DNA of 64,000 bases from Selaginella tamariscina (GCA_003024785.1 PUQB01000392.1:62001-126000); one strand, 5' to 3'; shown: positions 48,001 to 61,019, counted from the first letter of the stretch. Program-made: numbers and translations. The notes: a model not told the origin generated them from the letters alone.

Positions 48001-49830
48001 AAGGCCTAGGGACAATGATTGCAGAAGGTCCTCACAGGGAAAGTACAGGAAACCTAGGTGTTGGTGACCCTAGGCGAGCTACTCTGGCTATTTCCCAGGC
48101 TATATGAAGTCCTCACTCAAGAGCTGCACGGACCCACAGTACCCGCACCAAGGGTCATGACGACAACCATCGACTTTATGGACGACGTACCAGCCATACC
48201 AGTCCATGTGGTGGACTGCATAGTCCACAACGTGATCATAGATGGAGGATTAGGAGTAAACATCATGTTAGCGGAGCTTCATCAAGAGCTGTGAATGCCA
48301 CCCCTAGAGCCCTCACTCTTCCTCATACGTATGGCGAGCCAAAAAAGATGGGGCCCAAGGGCATCATGAGGAAAGTAGAGATCAAAATTCAAAGTGTCAA
48401 GTTCTTGATAAACGTGGTCATCCTCGACATGCACGCTAAAGGGGGGTTTGACTTACTCATGGGCCGTCCGTGGCTCAGGAGTGTGAGGGTACAATATGAC
48501 TGGGAGAACCAACATGTCCGGTTCTCCACCAAAGGAGGACTAATATCCATTGTTGCGGAACAAGTCCGGGCACCACCATCAGAATCCCGACCCTAGGAGT
48601 ACACCTCCCAGACTGGAGCGAGGGGCTAGATGATAAAGAAGAAGCAACCATCATGGCGTGCTTACCGAACTTATTCATCATAGGAAAGGTAGACCCCAAT
48701 AGGAAGTACGAGAGTCTGTCATCGCATACATGGTGGCTTGGCTAGAGGCTGGAGTAGAAACCCCAAAAGTGTAGATCCCAAGGTGGCTTGTTATGTGGAA
48801 GGAAATGCAGAGCGTTGCCCCGCCTGCCCAAGAGGAGTATCGTGGCAAGCCAATGTATGGGTTAACATGACTCTCAAAGTGGCAATCAAGCAGGTCAACA
48901 TAGGCACTAACAAGGAACCCCAATTGATGAATGTCAATGCTCATGTAGGATCAAAACAAAGGGAGCAAATTGTCGACTACCTCTGTAAATATAGGGAAGT
49001 ATTTGCTGGACCTACCACAACTTGAGGGGAGTACCGCTAGAGTTATGCCAGCACAGGATCAAGTTAAAACCCAACGTAAGTCCTAGCCACCAACAATCAT
49101 ACTGCATCACTCCAAACTACGCTTAAAAGGCCAAGCAGGAAATTGACAAGTGGCTCGAAACGGACTTCGTTTACCCCATCTAGAACTCATAATGGCTTTC
49201 ACCAATTGTCATCATACCAAAGAATGATGGGCGGCTAAGGATTTGCATAGATTATTGAGACTGAATGTCGCCACAGAGAAGGACCCGTTCCCCATCCAAC
49301 TAGGTTGCGATCGCAGCGGAAGATCGAGCCAAGATTGCATTCATGACGGATTGAGAAGCAATGCATTTAAGGTTATGCCATTCGGACTCTGCGATGCTCC
49401 AGCCACGTTCTAGAGGTTGGTCCAACGTATATTTCTGGACAACCTCATGGACTTTGTCCAAGCATTCCTGGACGACTTATGGACCGGCGGAAGACCACTT
49501 GGCATGCCTTGAATGGGTGTTCCCGTGTTGCCAGGAATACGGAATATCTCTTAACTCTTCAAAATGTGTGTTTGGCATGACCGCATGGAAACTGCTAGAA
49601 CACACATCACCGTGGACCTCTGGGTCAGTACGAGCATTGGCCGAGATGTCACCTCCCCAAAATGTCACGGAACTCCGACGGTTCTAAGGAAAGACAGGGT
49701 TCTACTGCAAGTTCATTTGACAATATGCAAATAGGACACTAAATTACTCACCAAGGAGGCACCTTACAAATGGACTGCCAACCGGCAGGTAGCTTTGAGG
49801 ACATCAAGCATCGATATCTACACACATAAA
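45096..49830 (+). pseudogene. Decayed Ty3/gypsy gag-pol
   Basis: Frame pieces follow in the usual order with many stops. A gag-like region near 46750-47000 reads KLSAFTCTLDKTHAWWM. An aspartic protease region at 48190-48300 reads VIIDGGLGVNIM. RT pieces at 49150-49700 read KNDGRLRICIDY, MPFGLCDAPATF-like, and SLNSSKCVFGM. The protease active site has G where DGG-S or DTG-S is usual. Integrase is not visible. The element cannot be autonomous. Confidence 0.75.
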
Positions 49831-52800
49831 CATGATAATACATACATAAACATGCACACCACCACACACACACACCACACATAAATATATATATATGTAT
49901 GTATGTATAGATTTAGATATGTTTGTGTATACACATTTACACTCAAGTTGTGTCAAATAAGATATTATCTAATATACTTATCCATATATATTTTGTGTAT
50001 ATTTCACAATAAATATGCTAATATGGGTTTGCCACTTTGCTACAACTATTCTTGCCACCAATGTGATTTGGTTGTGCTACCTTGAATTGGGTTTTGCTGC
50101 ATTGCTACAATAATTTCTACAATTGTCATGATTTGGCCATTCTTGTTATTGCAAATATGGTTGCTGCCTATGCTCCATCCATGCCTACAAGTGCTGCCAC
50201 CTAGCAAATGAAATCCCTAACCATAAAAAATAAATTTATATTAACCCTAAATGAATATAATTGTAAATAATGTATGATTGATGATAAATACAAATGTATG
50301 ATAAATGTGTGTCAATATGTGTAAAAAATGTATAAATTTAATAGATTTAAATAAACTTGTATTATGTAACCATATAAATTTAGTAGATGTAAATAAATAG
50401 AAATGAGTTAAATGTCAGAATACACACATATACAATTACATACACACACATGTATATTTATATTCTTTATTGCATGTAGACTTAGTACCTTTACTTACTA
50501 AATTTAACTTGATTCTCCCGATTTGTATAAATATTAAATATATGTATGTACACTTATGTTTCACTTTATATAAATAAGACATGTATGAGTGGCGTGGATG
50601 TGTTTTTTGGGTTATTAAATACTTTCTTAATATATTTATTACTTAGGTGTGTTCATTTTATAGTTTGGTGTGGATGTGTTTTTTGGTTTATTGAATACTT
50701 TTCTAATATGTTTACTACTTAAAGTATGTTCATTTTGTAGTTTGTCTATAAATGCATTGTTTGATATATGTTTATCACACGACTTCTTTTAGTTGATAAT
50801 ATTTTATAAAGCAATGCTAAATCACTCTTAATATACATAGAAATTATGTTTGCAAACCATTTTCAAAGTTATATCATAGTGGAGAGAGGAAGAAATGAAT
50901 AATGTGTAAGTTAGCGTGCACTTAAGTGTGTATATATAAATACAATATCATAAATGTTAAATGTAAACCCTAAACACAAAGGAAGTTCTAAACTCTAAAC
51001 TCTAAATACACAATTATACATGTCAAATTATATATAAACACATCAAATAGAAAATGCCTTTTCACACACTCATTTAGAACATTAAACAGAAAACATCATT
51101 CGTATTTAAAAGTGTGTTATATCAATGAAAACCAAAATGACTAAACAAGCTGGAAGACTTAGTGTTTTGTTGAACACCATAGAGGTTATTATTATTTATA
51201 TTGTACACACATATTTGTAACTAATATGATCTTCAACTTATGCATTCTAAAACATATTAACCATAGAGCGGCAGATTTAATTAGATTTTAATTATACATG
51301 AAGATGATTATTAAACGTAAATGCATATTAATAAATACATTTAGAAAAATTAAAAATAAAGCTCTTAAAACTAATGTGTACATCACATAAATATAAATAA
51401 GTTTGGTGGAGCTTCCAATATTATTATTTTGTATCCCTTTTGAAATTTTAATCACATGCACTTTTTACATTAACCTATTGTTCTTTAATATTCATTAATT
51501 TGTTTAAATGTTGTCATTAAATTATTTTCTTGTCAGTATTTCATGTTGCATAGGTTGTGGGTATATATATATTCATAATTTTTGAAATTATATTTGAACA
51601 AATAAACATATATATATATATTTAGATATAATTCAAAACATGAGTTGCAAAACACAAGAATGATGAAGTGCATAAGCATAGAATATAAATGTTGGAATTA
51701 ATTATAATCTCTTTATAAATAATGACACATTTAACGAATTATCAATTTTGTCATTTAGGGTAAAATTCTAAGGTTTTCAATAATTAATAATATGTGTTTA
51801 TATTCGATATATATATATGCCTCCGTTCATCGGAACATCTAGTGGTTAAGATTAATTCTCACATTTTGACAGCTAAATATCTTAATAAAAGACCTTGTGG
51901 TGGCAAATATAAATAAGATGCATTATAAATGTTATTCATAAATGCAGATGTCAAGAAAAATCTAAAAATTCTACACTAAGTTAAAGTTATGTGAAAAAAA
52001 ACATCAATTTACATTCATAAGGACATAGAAAATTATAGTAATCCAACTTTCTTAATTACAACACTTGCATGTCACTTAAGGTTATAAATGGTTGTCATTT
52101 AAAAAAAAATATAAAACTATGTTATCACTCAGTATACTTGATGCTCTTAGTACAGCACACATCAAATGTTTTTCATGGCATGCTTATTAAAATACCCCTA
52201 CTTAATCCATGATTAAGAAGGTATCAAAAGCCTAAATCAATCTTTGATTAATTCAAAGATTATTAAAAGCTAATGATAATCCTTCTTACTCCATACTTTG
52301 ATATAATTACTTTGTTTAAATGAGTCAAGTCATTAACAAATTTAAAGTCGTTACAAAAAATAATGTAATAAAATTATATAGTTTTAATTATAATGATGAT
52401 GACACGAGAAGGAAAATAATAGAGGCTTTAATAAAACATGGTTTTTTTTGGCAAAAAAGTTAACATGCATGCATTGTATATATTAAATCCACTCAATATG
52501 GATTAATGTAGAGAGATATTAAAATCATCAAAATCAACAAAGTTGCAAGAAAATGTATGAATTTTAATAGTGAAAGTAATAAAGATGTAAATATTTTTTA
52601 TAATTTACTTTTTAATTAAGGAATTCCTAACAATTAATTTTGTTATTCTTTCTTTAAACATATAATAATCTAGAGAATATTTTTATATTAAATTTTATAT
52701 AATCATTAATAAATGCTAATTAAATAATTAAAATTACTAATTTTTATTAATGAAGAGTCCCATTTCAGTTTGAGGGTGCTTTATTGCAAAGATATTTTAA

Positions 52801-53711
52801 ACTTAAATAATATCATATTTTGCTTTTAATTATATATTCTTTTGTTAAAGTTTGGTCAGTCCGATGCCATACACACGCAATCCCTATTTATTAAAATAAT
52901 TCATGAAAAATCATTTTTACATTGAAAATATATTACTTAGAAATGACGTCCGTTGACAATTAAAGTATGTAGAAAATGCAGTCCCAAGACATTTTAAATC
53001 AATGTTTATTAAATTACAAATATAATTAGTAGATTTAATTGTATTTCTAATTATATTTTTAATTACATTGTATAAATTAATAACCTACCTTTACTATTTG
53101 TACATCGATTATTTTATATTGATATACAAATCACTCTGCCAAACACTTGATTTAACCCTTAATAACAGTATGCGCATCGAATATATTAATATATGAAACT
53201 GACAAAACCGGCCATCTGCGAGATTGAGGTCAAGGTATATGGTATATTCTTTGAATATTCAAGGTAACGTGGGAACTTAACATACAGAATATTCTTGTAC
53301 ATTTGTTTTCTCGTACACGGTTATCATTCGAATATACTAATATATGAAACATAAATGTTTATAATACTAAATCAATGCAAATAAACTTTATTCACCAATG
53401 TTATTAAATTAAAATTAACATTTTACGATTTATATAAAATAAATAAATAAGTTAAATGAAATCAGTGAATTTGGTTGGTAACAGTTTATGAACTTTAAAA
53501 CTAGCATATTTTAAATTATTTACTTTATAATTATAATAATATCAGTTCATTCGCAACCATGATTACATTCATACGCACGAACGCACACACATAGTTTATT
53601 GTTATTATTATTATATATATATATATCCATCTGTTTGAATACTTGGAATATTCTTAGCATATTTTTAGGATACCACATTAGGGCTAGGGCTAAGATTCTG
53701 CTTTGCACACC
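49831..53711. other. AT-rich intergenic sequence
   Basis: No supported gene. A diverged tandem duplication lies at about 50588-50745 (repeated GTGGATGTGTTTTTTGG and ATGTTCATTTTGTAG-like words). TG, CA and TA runs are scattered through it. Confidence 0.5.
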
Positions 53712-56700
53712 ATGAGCGAATCCGAGGCGCAAGACGATGTCTCTTCGATTCAATCAGCTTTGGAAAATCTTCAGGTAAATACATCAACAGATGATCCTCA
53801 AGCAGCTGTAGAGATCAATCCAGCAACAAGAAACGAGGTAGATCACATTCAATCGGATACAGAAGAAGACCGGCAGCAGAACGAGCCCAATATTGAGGCA
53901 GATCCTGTCCAATCAAATGCAGCTGCAGCCGAGCAGCAGAAACAGCCTAATCTCGACGCAGATCATGTTAAATCGGACAAACCAACAGATGAGCAGCAGA
54001 ATGAGACCAATCTTGAGGTAAATGGAGCAAAATCCGATGAATCTGGAATAGATAAGCCGACAGTCATTGAAAAATGGAATGGATCAGATGCAGAAGAACC
54101 TACTGGCAATGAAGAACAACAAAGGCCAGGTGGTTCGGAGCAGACAGATGAACCTGATATAGGAAAAGGGCAGATGAACCTTGTTATGAATGCAACTTCT
54201 CTATTGGAGAAGCTCGACATTGCCGAGAGCAGTGATGGGGGGAGCAACGAGGACGATGATGTGAGCAGTAGCATGGACAGTACTGCAAACAGTGGACCTC
54301 GGCAAGTTGAGGATGCAGAGTCTGCTGAGAGAGTTGCGAGTGGTGAAGAGGATGAAACCACACAGCGGCCCAAGAAACGTATTGATCTCCAGCATCAGTT
54401 TGTGCGAGGCATTGTAAGTGATCTAATATTAAACTAGAGATGCATTTTGCTGTAAATAAATTAGAGATTTATGTGTTGAAACCATATATATATACTTTTA
54501 TATACATGTTTTTAGACCCTTGGATAGCAATTTAGATGATTCATCTGTATACTTAAATATAGAGGAACTTTAGGACAGCTAAAGTGAAAGATAGATAGTA
54601 AACATTTATTATGAAACGCTAAACGGTGTAAATCTGCTATAAACCATGAGTTTACCATACAACTCTTCAACAGAAAATAGATCTTTGATTGTACGTTAAC
54701 GTATAGTTAAACTATTCCGATGTATAGCACGTGTACTAACATTTAAGTTTTTAATAGGTCAAAATTCAGCAGGACAGGGACCAATACGAGAAGCAATGGC
54801 AAAGCAAAAGACAAGAAGAACTTGCAAAGGTAAATACACTTTCCTTTTCTATAGTAATCTCAATTACCTAATAAAAAATACTGTATTTATAGGGATTAAA
54901 TAATGCTTATATAATACATAATGCACACCTGTGTGAAGTATGTATTGTATATACATTATTTTTTACTTCTGTGTTTAGAACGAACGAGATGGATAACCCC
55001 GGAGAAACGCAAGAGCAGTATAAAACAGTCACATAATCATGCATTTTCCCAATCAACTACAACACCGGTGAAAAGAGAAGCCAGCAAGAGGCAGTTCTCA
55101 ACGATGGATTCGAAGCCTGTACAACAAACTGAAGAGATTATTCAGCAGCATGCGCAACAGAATGTTCATCAAACACACGAGCGTTCTTCGTCAATATACC
55201 GTCCCCCGTCCCTCCGTAACTCTGAACCCGGGAGTGTACTTAGTCGTACTCCATCTAAAGATGCCAATGTGCCTGTTCCTTCACAGAGCCTAGAGAAAGC
55301 TCAGGGGAAGTCTCAAACGGACCGATCAACAGGTATGTATATCTGTCGTGCATACCATCGAGTGTTTTTCACTATTTTTGTTGCATATCACATTGTACTC
55401 ATGTATACACAGGTCGAGCTACAAAGGAGACAACAGAGAGTATGGGATTGAGGGTCACGTTTGACACGGAGAAGCATAAGAGGCATATAGAGCTTTCGAA
55501 GCCAGTGCCTTCCCCTCCAGGTAAAGGAGAAAACAACTTCGTTGTTACATTTGACACGGCCAGCAAGGAGAGGCATATTGACGTACCGGGTTCTGTACGA
55601 GGTGGTAACAATTCTTTCGAGTTCAAGGCTGGTAAAGGTATGAAATGAGCTTTTTACTAGTAATCTTTACACACACACACACACACACACAGTTGTGCTG
55701 ATATATACAGAATTCTTGATAGATAGATGAGTGAATGTATTTCTATGAATGAGTTATACTAGCATCACTCAGACACGATGAATGAGTTGGACTAGTAATG
55801 TGCATACTGTCTAGTGAGATCACACTAGTAAAGACACATGCACACACACACATGATGGTATACAGAGAGAGGGGGATTTCCAAGACTGTATTTGGATGCC
55901 TTTTACATATATGTGACCTGTAATGCGTCCATGTTATGGGTCTGTGTATATAATATCTAGCACAAATATGCGTAAAACTCAAAAAGAAACATTTACAGGA
56001 GGTGAAAGAGCTGGACAGGGAAGGAAGATTGTGCGGGGCGACAACAAATACAGGAGCACAAGGGTATCACTTTTCGAGGTAGGATCAACACCCATAAACA
56101 GGGCGAAAAGAACGGGGTTCTTGAGGTCAATACTAGAAATTTCATGGTTGCTCAGCTGCCTCCAAAAGATCAGCCATTGCAGCAGAGGTTTCACACGAGG
56201 TTAAGTGGGGTGATATGGTCGAGTCTGAGCCCGAGGGGAGTCCGAATCCCATCCGAGTGTGAACCCGAATAGCAATTGGAAGCCGGGTCCGAGCTCGAAT
56301 AGCTATGGTACTCCTGATGTCCTTGAGGTCAACAGATGGTTGCATAGGGAGCCTGTCTCTTCCCCAGCTACTGTTCCTCGCACAAAGGTAAGCAACATAT
56401 GCACCAGACACATATATAATTCACACATAACATGGTATACAGAACAAGCAGAGACAGAAGAAGAAAGGAGTGGGGAGTTCAAGTCCGACTTCACAGCTAT
56501 CAGATAGCTCGGTGGGGTCAGAACCTGCGAGAGATTCAGTGAGAGACTCTACAAATACGGTGAGAGACTCTACAGATACGGTGAGAGAGAATACAGGTAG
56601 AGAGAGCGTATGGAAGAGACTCGGTCCCAAAGTAACAGCGGATACCTCGAGATTAAGGACAATACATTATGAAACTACAAACAGTTTGGAAAATCTGAGG

Positions 56701-56853
56701 CGAGTTACGGAGAGAGAGTATTTATCCAAGCAGACGGATGTGGTATATGGAGATACGTCTGAGGTTGCTGTACAAGCTGCGTATAAGGTCGATACTAAAC
56801 AGAAGCGTACCAGGTTGGAGTTCTATGTCCCACGCAGGGGATCACAGGGTTGA
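53712..56853 (+). CDS. Unknown low-complexity, coiled-coil protein, six or more exons
   Basis: Exon 1 (53712-54413, 234 codons) begins MSESEAQDDVSSIQSALENL. It is acidic and contains a 20-residue repeat, about three copies, on the pattern DHxxSDxxxEQQNExNLE. It ends RIDLQHQFVRGI. Exon 2 (54758-54829) is a charged helix, IQQDRDQYEKQWQSKRQEEL. Exon 3 (54979-55332) is serine- and glutamine-rich. Exon 4 (55413-55637) has two copies of a VTFDT-x-K-RHI motif. Exon 5 starts at 55999 and the last part runs to 56853 with RDST repeats and the end FYVPRRGSQG. A one-base phase break lies at the exon 2-3 junction and two more at about 56110-56260. I do not recognise the family. It looks like a nuclear or RNA-linked scaffold, by composition only. 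Confidence 0.7.
55671..55692. repeat. CA microsatellite in the unknown gene's intron 4
   Basis: An 11-unit CA run lies about 30 bases after the donor GTATGAAA. Confidence 0.8.
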
Positions 56854-57059
56854 GGAGATACACATATTATGACGGGTTTTTTTTTGGTGGGATTGCAAGT
56901 GTACATATATATAAATATATATATTTGTGGTGGGTGGGGATATGATTGAAAAGAAATGTTTGTAAGACTTTCTTTGATTATTTAATTATGGGTTGTAAGT
57001 TTAGACTTTTGCAATGTTTATAAATAAACAAGTCAGGAATATGCTTTGGTTACTTTTTG

Positions 57060-57140
57060 CTAAGCGGGATCGAACCTCCAATCAAAATGGAATATCAGGA
57101 CCTTTGATCTTGTGGCTTAATCTGAACCGCTCGCCAAGAA
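57060..57140 (-). other. tRNA-like relic with box A and box B words
   Basis: On the minus strand TGGCGAGCGG fits the polymerase III box A and GGTTCGATCC fits box B, about 60 bases apart. No convincing acceptor or anticodon stem closes the fold. It could be a tRNA pseudogene or a SINE head. Confidence 0.3.
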
Positions 57141-57170
57141 TTAGGGCTTTGGGCTTAGGGTTAGGGTTAG
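57141..57170 (+). promoter_or_regulatory. Telo-box cluster upstream of RPS21 copy 2
   Basis: TTAGGGCTTT, GGGCTTAGGG and TTAGGGTTAG lie directly before the ATG at 57181. Telo-boxes are typical of plant ribosomal protein genes. Confidence 0.6.
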
Positions 57171-57180
57171 TGTATGCGCG

Positions 57181-57571
57181 ATGCAGAACGAAGAAGGCCA
57201 GAATGTTGATCTCTACATTCCGAGGAAGTGGTAATCTCTTTCTCTCCTATGCATGGGATTCTTGTATGTTTCTAATGTTTTTAATCTCTTTAATTTGCAG
57301 CTCGTCGACGAACAGGCTGATTACATCCAAGGACCATGCTTCGGTGCAGATTAATGTGGGACATGTAGACGCGAGTGGTGTCTACACTGGGCACTTCACG
57401 ACCTACGCTTTCTGTGGTGCAGTTCGCTCGCAGGTACTGAATTTAAAATATATATGTATAATTTATTTATTGTCACACACTTGAGTACTTGTGTAATTGC
57501 AGGGGGACGTGGATAGTGCGCTGGACAGGCTGTGGCAGAAGAGGAAGGCTGAGCTCAGCAGCAAGCAGTGA
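57181..57571 (+). CDS. RPS21: 40S ribosomal protein eS21, copy 2, intact
   Basis: Exons 57181-57230, 57301-57433 and 57503-57571 give an 83-residue protein without breaks, close to the usual plant length of 82. It starts [16 protein letters not shown], contains [16 protein letters not shown] and [19 protein letters not shown], and ends [12 protein letters not shown]. The junctions are AGTG/GTAATC and TTTGCAG/CTCG, CGCAG/GTACTG and TTGCAG/GGGG. Compared with copy 1 at 26586-27112, coding changes are few (for example H for Q in YTGHF, and SAL for SGL). It is likely the functional copy. Confidence 0.95.
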
Positions 57572-58430
57572 GTAAAATGAACATGATTGGAATTTGACTA
57601 CTCTTTTAATTCAAGCCATAGAATTAAAGTATATTTAGCTAACCAAAAACATATATTAACATAGTATTGAAAGACATTATTAATTTAATAATTTATAGTA
57701 TTTGCAAATTATATTTATATAAATGTTTTTATAAATGCATTAAATTAATTAGTAATTATAAATTATATTAAATTAAAATATTAATTATATAATAAAGAAA
57801 ATTATTTACCCTTTTGTCAAACACTAGGCTTTGGTTTTAACCTTGGTTTTTGTTTGAAAACAAAAAAGTGCTTATTTATATACGAACTTAAACAAATACT
57901 AAATAAATTAATACATTATCTATAAATTTATTTATGTATTTTAATATAAGTTCAATTCGGATTTTATGTAATAATATTGCTAATTGTAGGATATATATAT
58001 ATATATGCTTTATTATAATTTAGTAAAGACTATTAAACATTATTTAAACTATGTTAAATGACTTTAAATAATATTCACTTTTCATAATACACAGTAGTTT
58101 CTTTCAAGTTTGCATGCAATTTCTTTCTCCATAGCATGCACTTTCTACATCTGCCCACATATATGAACTTGGCACACAGCTTCCATATGAGGCCGAACAA
58201 AAGTCGTGCAGTTGTCTAGTCTCATATAGAAGCTATCATGCATTTATGTAGTTTTTTTTTAACGAAAATACATTATTCATTATAAACACATAGCAATTTA
58301 TAAAGTACCACATTGTTCCTTAATCAATATATTGAGAAATGCATCATTTCTCAACTAACTTAAAAATACATTGAGAAATGCATTATTCTCAACTAACTTA
58401 AAAATACATTTCAAGTTATTACACTAAGGT
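57572..58430. other. RPS21 3' flank and AT-rich spacer
   Basis: AT-rich. A tandem duplication of about 50 bp lies at 58332-58410 (repeated ATTGAGAAATGCAT and CTCAACTAACTTAAAAATAC). Confidence 0.5.
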
Positions 58431-58479
58431 ACTGTCTTATCAAAGTGTCAGACTCAAATCTATTTGAGTCTTTATATTT

Positions 58480-58940
58480 TATGATTACGATCACCTTCTC
58501 AATATTGAACACTCCAAACTTAATATTCAAAGATATTATATCATACTTTGTAAATTATTTATAATCAATCTTAGAAAGACTGTCACAAATACTTTTAAAA
58601 TCTAGAATATAAATATCTCAATAAATATTCAAATGGATACCGAACCACATGTTAGGAACCTTGAATCACGAACATCAAGAAAGAACACTAACTTCTTAAA
58701 CTAATTTAGTAACTTTTCTTTACATTTACATAGAATTAAATCGAACTCAAGGAACACCAGCAATTCTTAAGATAAAATCGATAATTAACCCAAGGAACAT
58801 CATCAATCTTGAGTCAAAAAAAGTTCTATTTTTTGATATTCTAAAGAACTAAAGATACATAATATGTTCTCTAAGTTTCTATATTTACACTATGATGCAA
58901 AGTCAAGAAACCATCTTTTGAATAATTGTATTTAGTATCA
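58480..58940 (-). mobile_element. Inverted fragment of the LARD-like element interior
   Basis: The reverse complement follows 17670-18130: TGACTTTGCATCAT, CTTGAGTTGGTTCAATTC-like, TATTCTAGA and CTCAATATTG-type words in the same order. No LTR sequence is attached, so it is a separate, diverged fragment. Confidence 0.65.
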
Positions 58941-59219
58941 CTATAGATAGCAATATATATGTTTTGTAAAGATCTTTTCATGAATTTCTTAAATAGTATG
59001 AACTTACCCAAGTTCCAGCCACTGAGTATTGTGTGAAGAAACTTGTTACACCATGGTACTCAAAATGTGTAATATATATATATATTATATTCTATTTTTG
59101 TACAACATATTCGTTTATACTAGTAACTTACAGAGATATTATCTTACTTGTTTTAGCTTATTAATTATTATAACACTAATTAAAATTATTAAATTTTAAC
59201 ATAGGACATAGCTTACAAG

Positions 59220-60290
59220 GCCATATACAACAACTTTGTGAAAAATGGAGACATGAAGAAGTTTATGCTATAGGGATTCTAAGGGATGGATAAGAAACTC
59301 AATATAATTAACTTTAACAATGACGTTGGTCATTTAAAAAAGGATGTTGGTCAATTAAAGAATGACGTTGGTTAATTGAAGAATGACGTTGGTCATTTAA
59401 AAAAGGATGTTGATTAATTAAAGAATGACGTTGGTCATTTGAAAAAGGATGTTGGTCAATTGAAGAATGACGTTGGTCATTTAAAAAAAGATGTTGGTCA
59501 ATTAAAGAATGACGTTGGTCATTTAAAAAAGGATGTTGGTCAATTAAAAAAGACATTGGTTAAGTTAAGCAAGCACAAAGGTTTATCAAAATGAGATGCA
59601 AGTCCATCACTTGGCAATCGACCTTTCCGAAAGAGAGTATATTAAACAATTTATAATAAAATGTCTAGTTGACTTTGTTAAGCTATTTCCCGAGAATTTT
59701 TGATATCTACGAGCGATTGCAACTTTTATAAGGTGAACTTTACTATTATATGCATATGTGTGTGTGTGTGTGATATACATAGTACATGCAAAAATACTTC
59801 TACTACATAAGAAACTTTTAATTATTTAAGTATATTAGTTCTGTGAGATATTTATTATACATATCATGTGAGTAATATGGTATACCACATGCTATGTGCT
59901 TTATTTGTATATCTCACAATTAAATATCTCTTTTCTTATTAATGATTTTATGTAGGAGCGTGATACAACCATCTTCCTTAACAAGAAAATGGTAAATGAC
60001 TATGTTCCTCTGAAGGTTTTAAGAGTTATATTAGACTATATCAAAGAAGAAGTTAACTTGATAACAAAGAAAGGCAACATGAGTGTCAAAAAACTAAGGT
60101 ATATCATAGGGAAAAGGTCAAATCACATATGGGACATTTGATATTGCTTAAGAATTACTTTGAAGTGCGCAAGATGAGTCAGCATGTTGACATATTACTT
60201 TCATATATTAGTCCAACGATACTTTGCACCGTTTTTGTCCGTAACATGTTATTTATACAACTCTATATAAATATGTATACAAACAATTCT
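59220..60290 (+). repeat. Dispersed gene-like repeat, copy B
   Basis: The same order as copy A at 37420-38310. 60061-60110 matches 38035-38085 almost perfectly (GGCAACATGAGTGTCAAAAA). Frames read YVPLKVLRVILDYIKEEVNL and KGNMSVKKLRYIIGKR. It has stops between frame pieces and lacks copy A's exon and inverted-repeat part. Confidence 0.65.
59320..59560 (+). repeat. Heptad-coding minisatellite
   Basis: Five to six copies of a 42 bp unit, itself two 21 bp halves. The plus frame reads LKNDVGHLKKDVGQ repeatedly, with two TAA stops where a Q codon would fit. Leucine and valine occupy the a/d heptad positions, so the ancestral product was a regular coiled coil. Confidence 0.8.
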
Positions 60291-61019
60291 AAAAAGATAC
60301 GATGACGAAACAAGAAGCTCATTGTGTGAATCTTAAAGCATACAAGCCTAAACAATACTTCTCACCATTAAAGAATCTTGACCATGATATACTTATACTT
60401 GTGTGAAATTCAAAAATTTTTGAAGCTCATCGGTTGATCCATCATAATTCTAAAGAATCAATAAGTGTGAGTTTAATGATATAAACTAATGAGTTTATAT
60501 ACTAACATTAATGATCAATACTCTAAGTGGTGGATTAAAAAAATGGCACGAAAACCCACGTGAAGGTCAAGACACCGTTAACATTGACAATGTGATTTGG
60601 GCATGAAAAAAAAATCTTCGTAATAAATCTGTGAGTATAAATCAAAAGATGAAGGAGGTAATTGAGATTAACTTTGGAATAAAGTTAAATGTTTAACATT
60701 AAAAGTTTAATACTTTGATTCCTAAGTGAAGTTTAACTAAAGTTTTAATTAAATAATGATATAATTGTTAGTGGTGTAAGTAGAGTTTAATTAATAATTT
60801 AGTTATAATATTTTGTTGCAAATTTATAATTATAACTATTAAATTAATATTTTAAATTAGATCTAAATTAGGAAATCATTTTGAATAAGAGCAATATATC
60901 TTTGAGTATATTCTTTATGAATTCATCTTTTTAAGACATTATTAGTATTTATTAAATATTATTTAATATTTATTAATAAATATAAGACTGTGAAAAAATG
61001 TCAAATTACTTAATTAGTG
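60291..61019. other. AT-rich spacer
   Basis: No supported feature. Confidence 0.45.
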
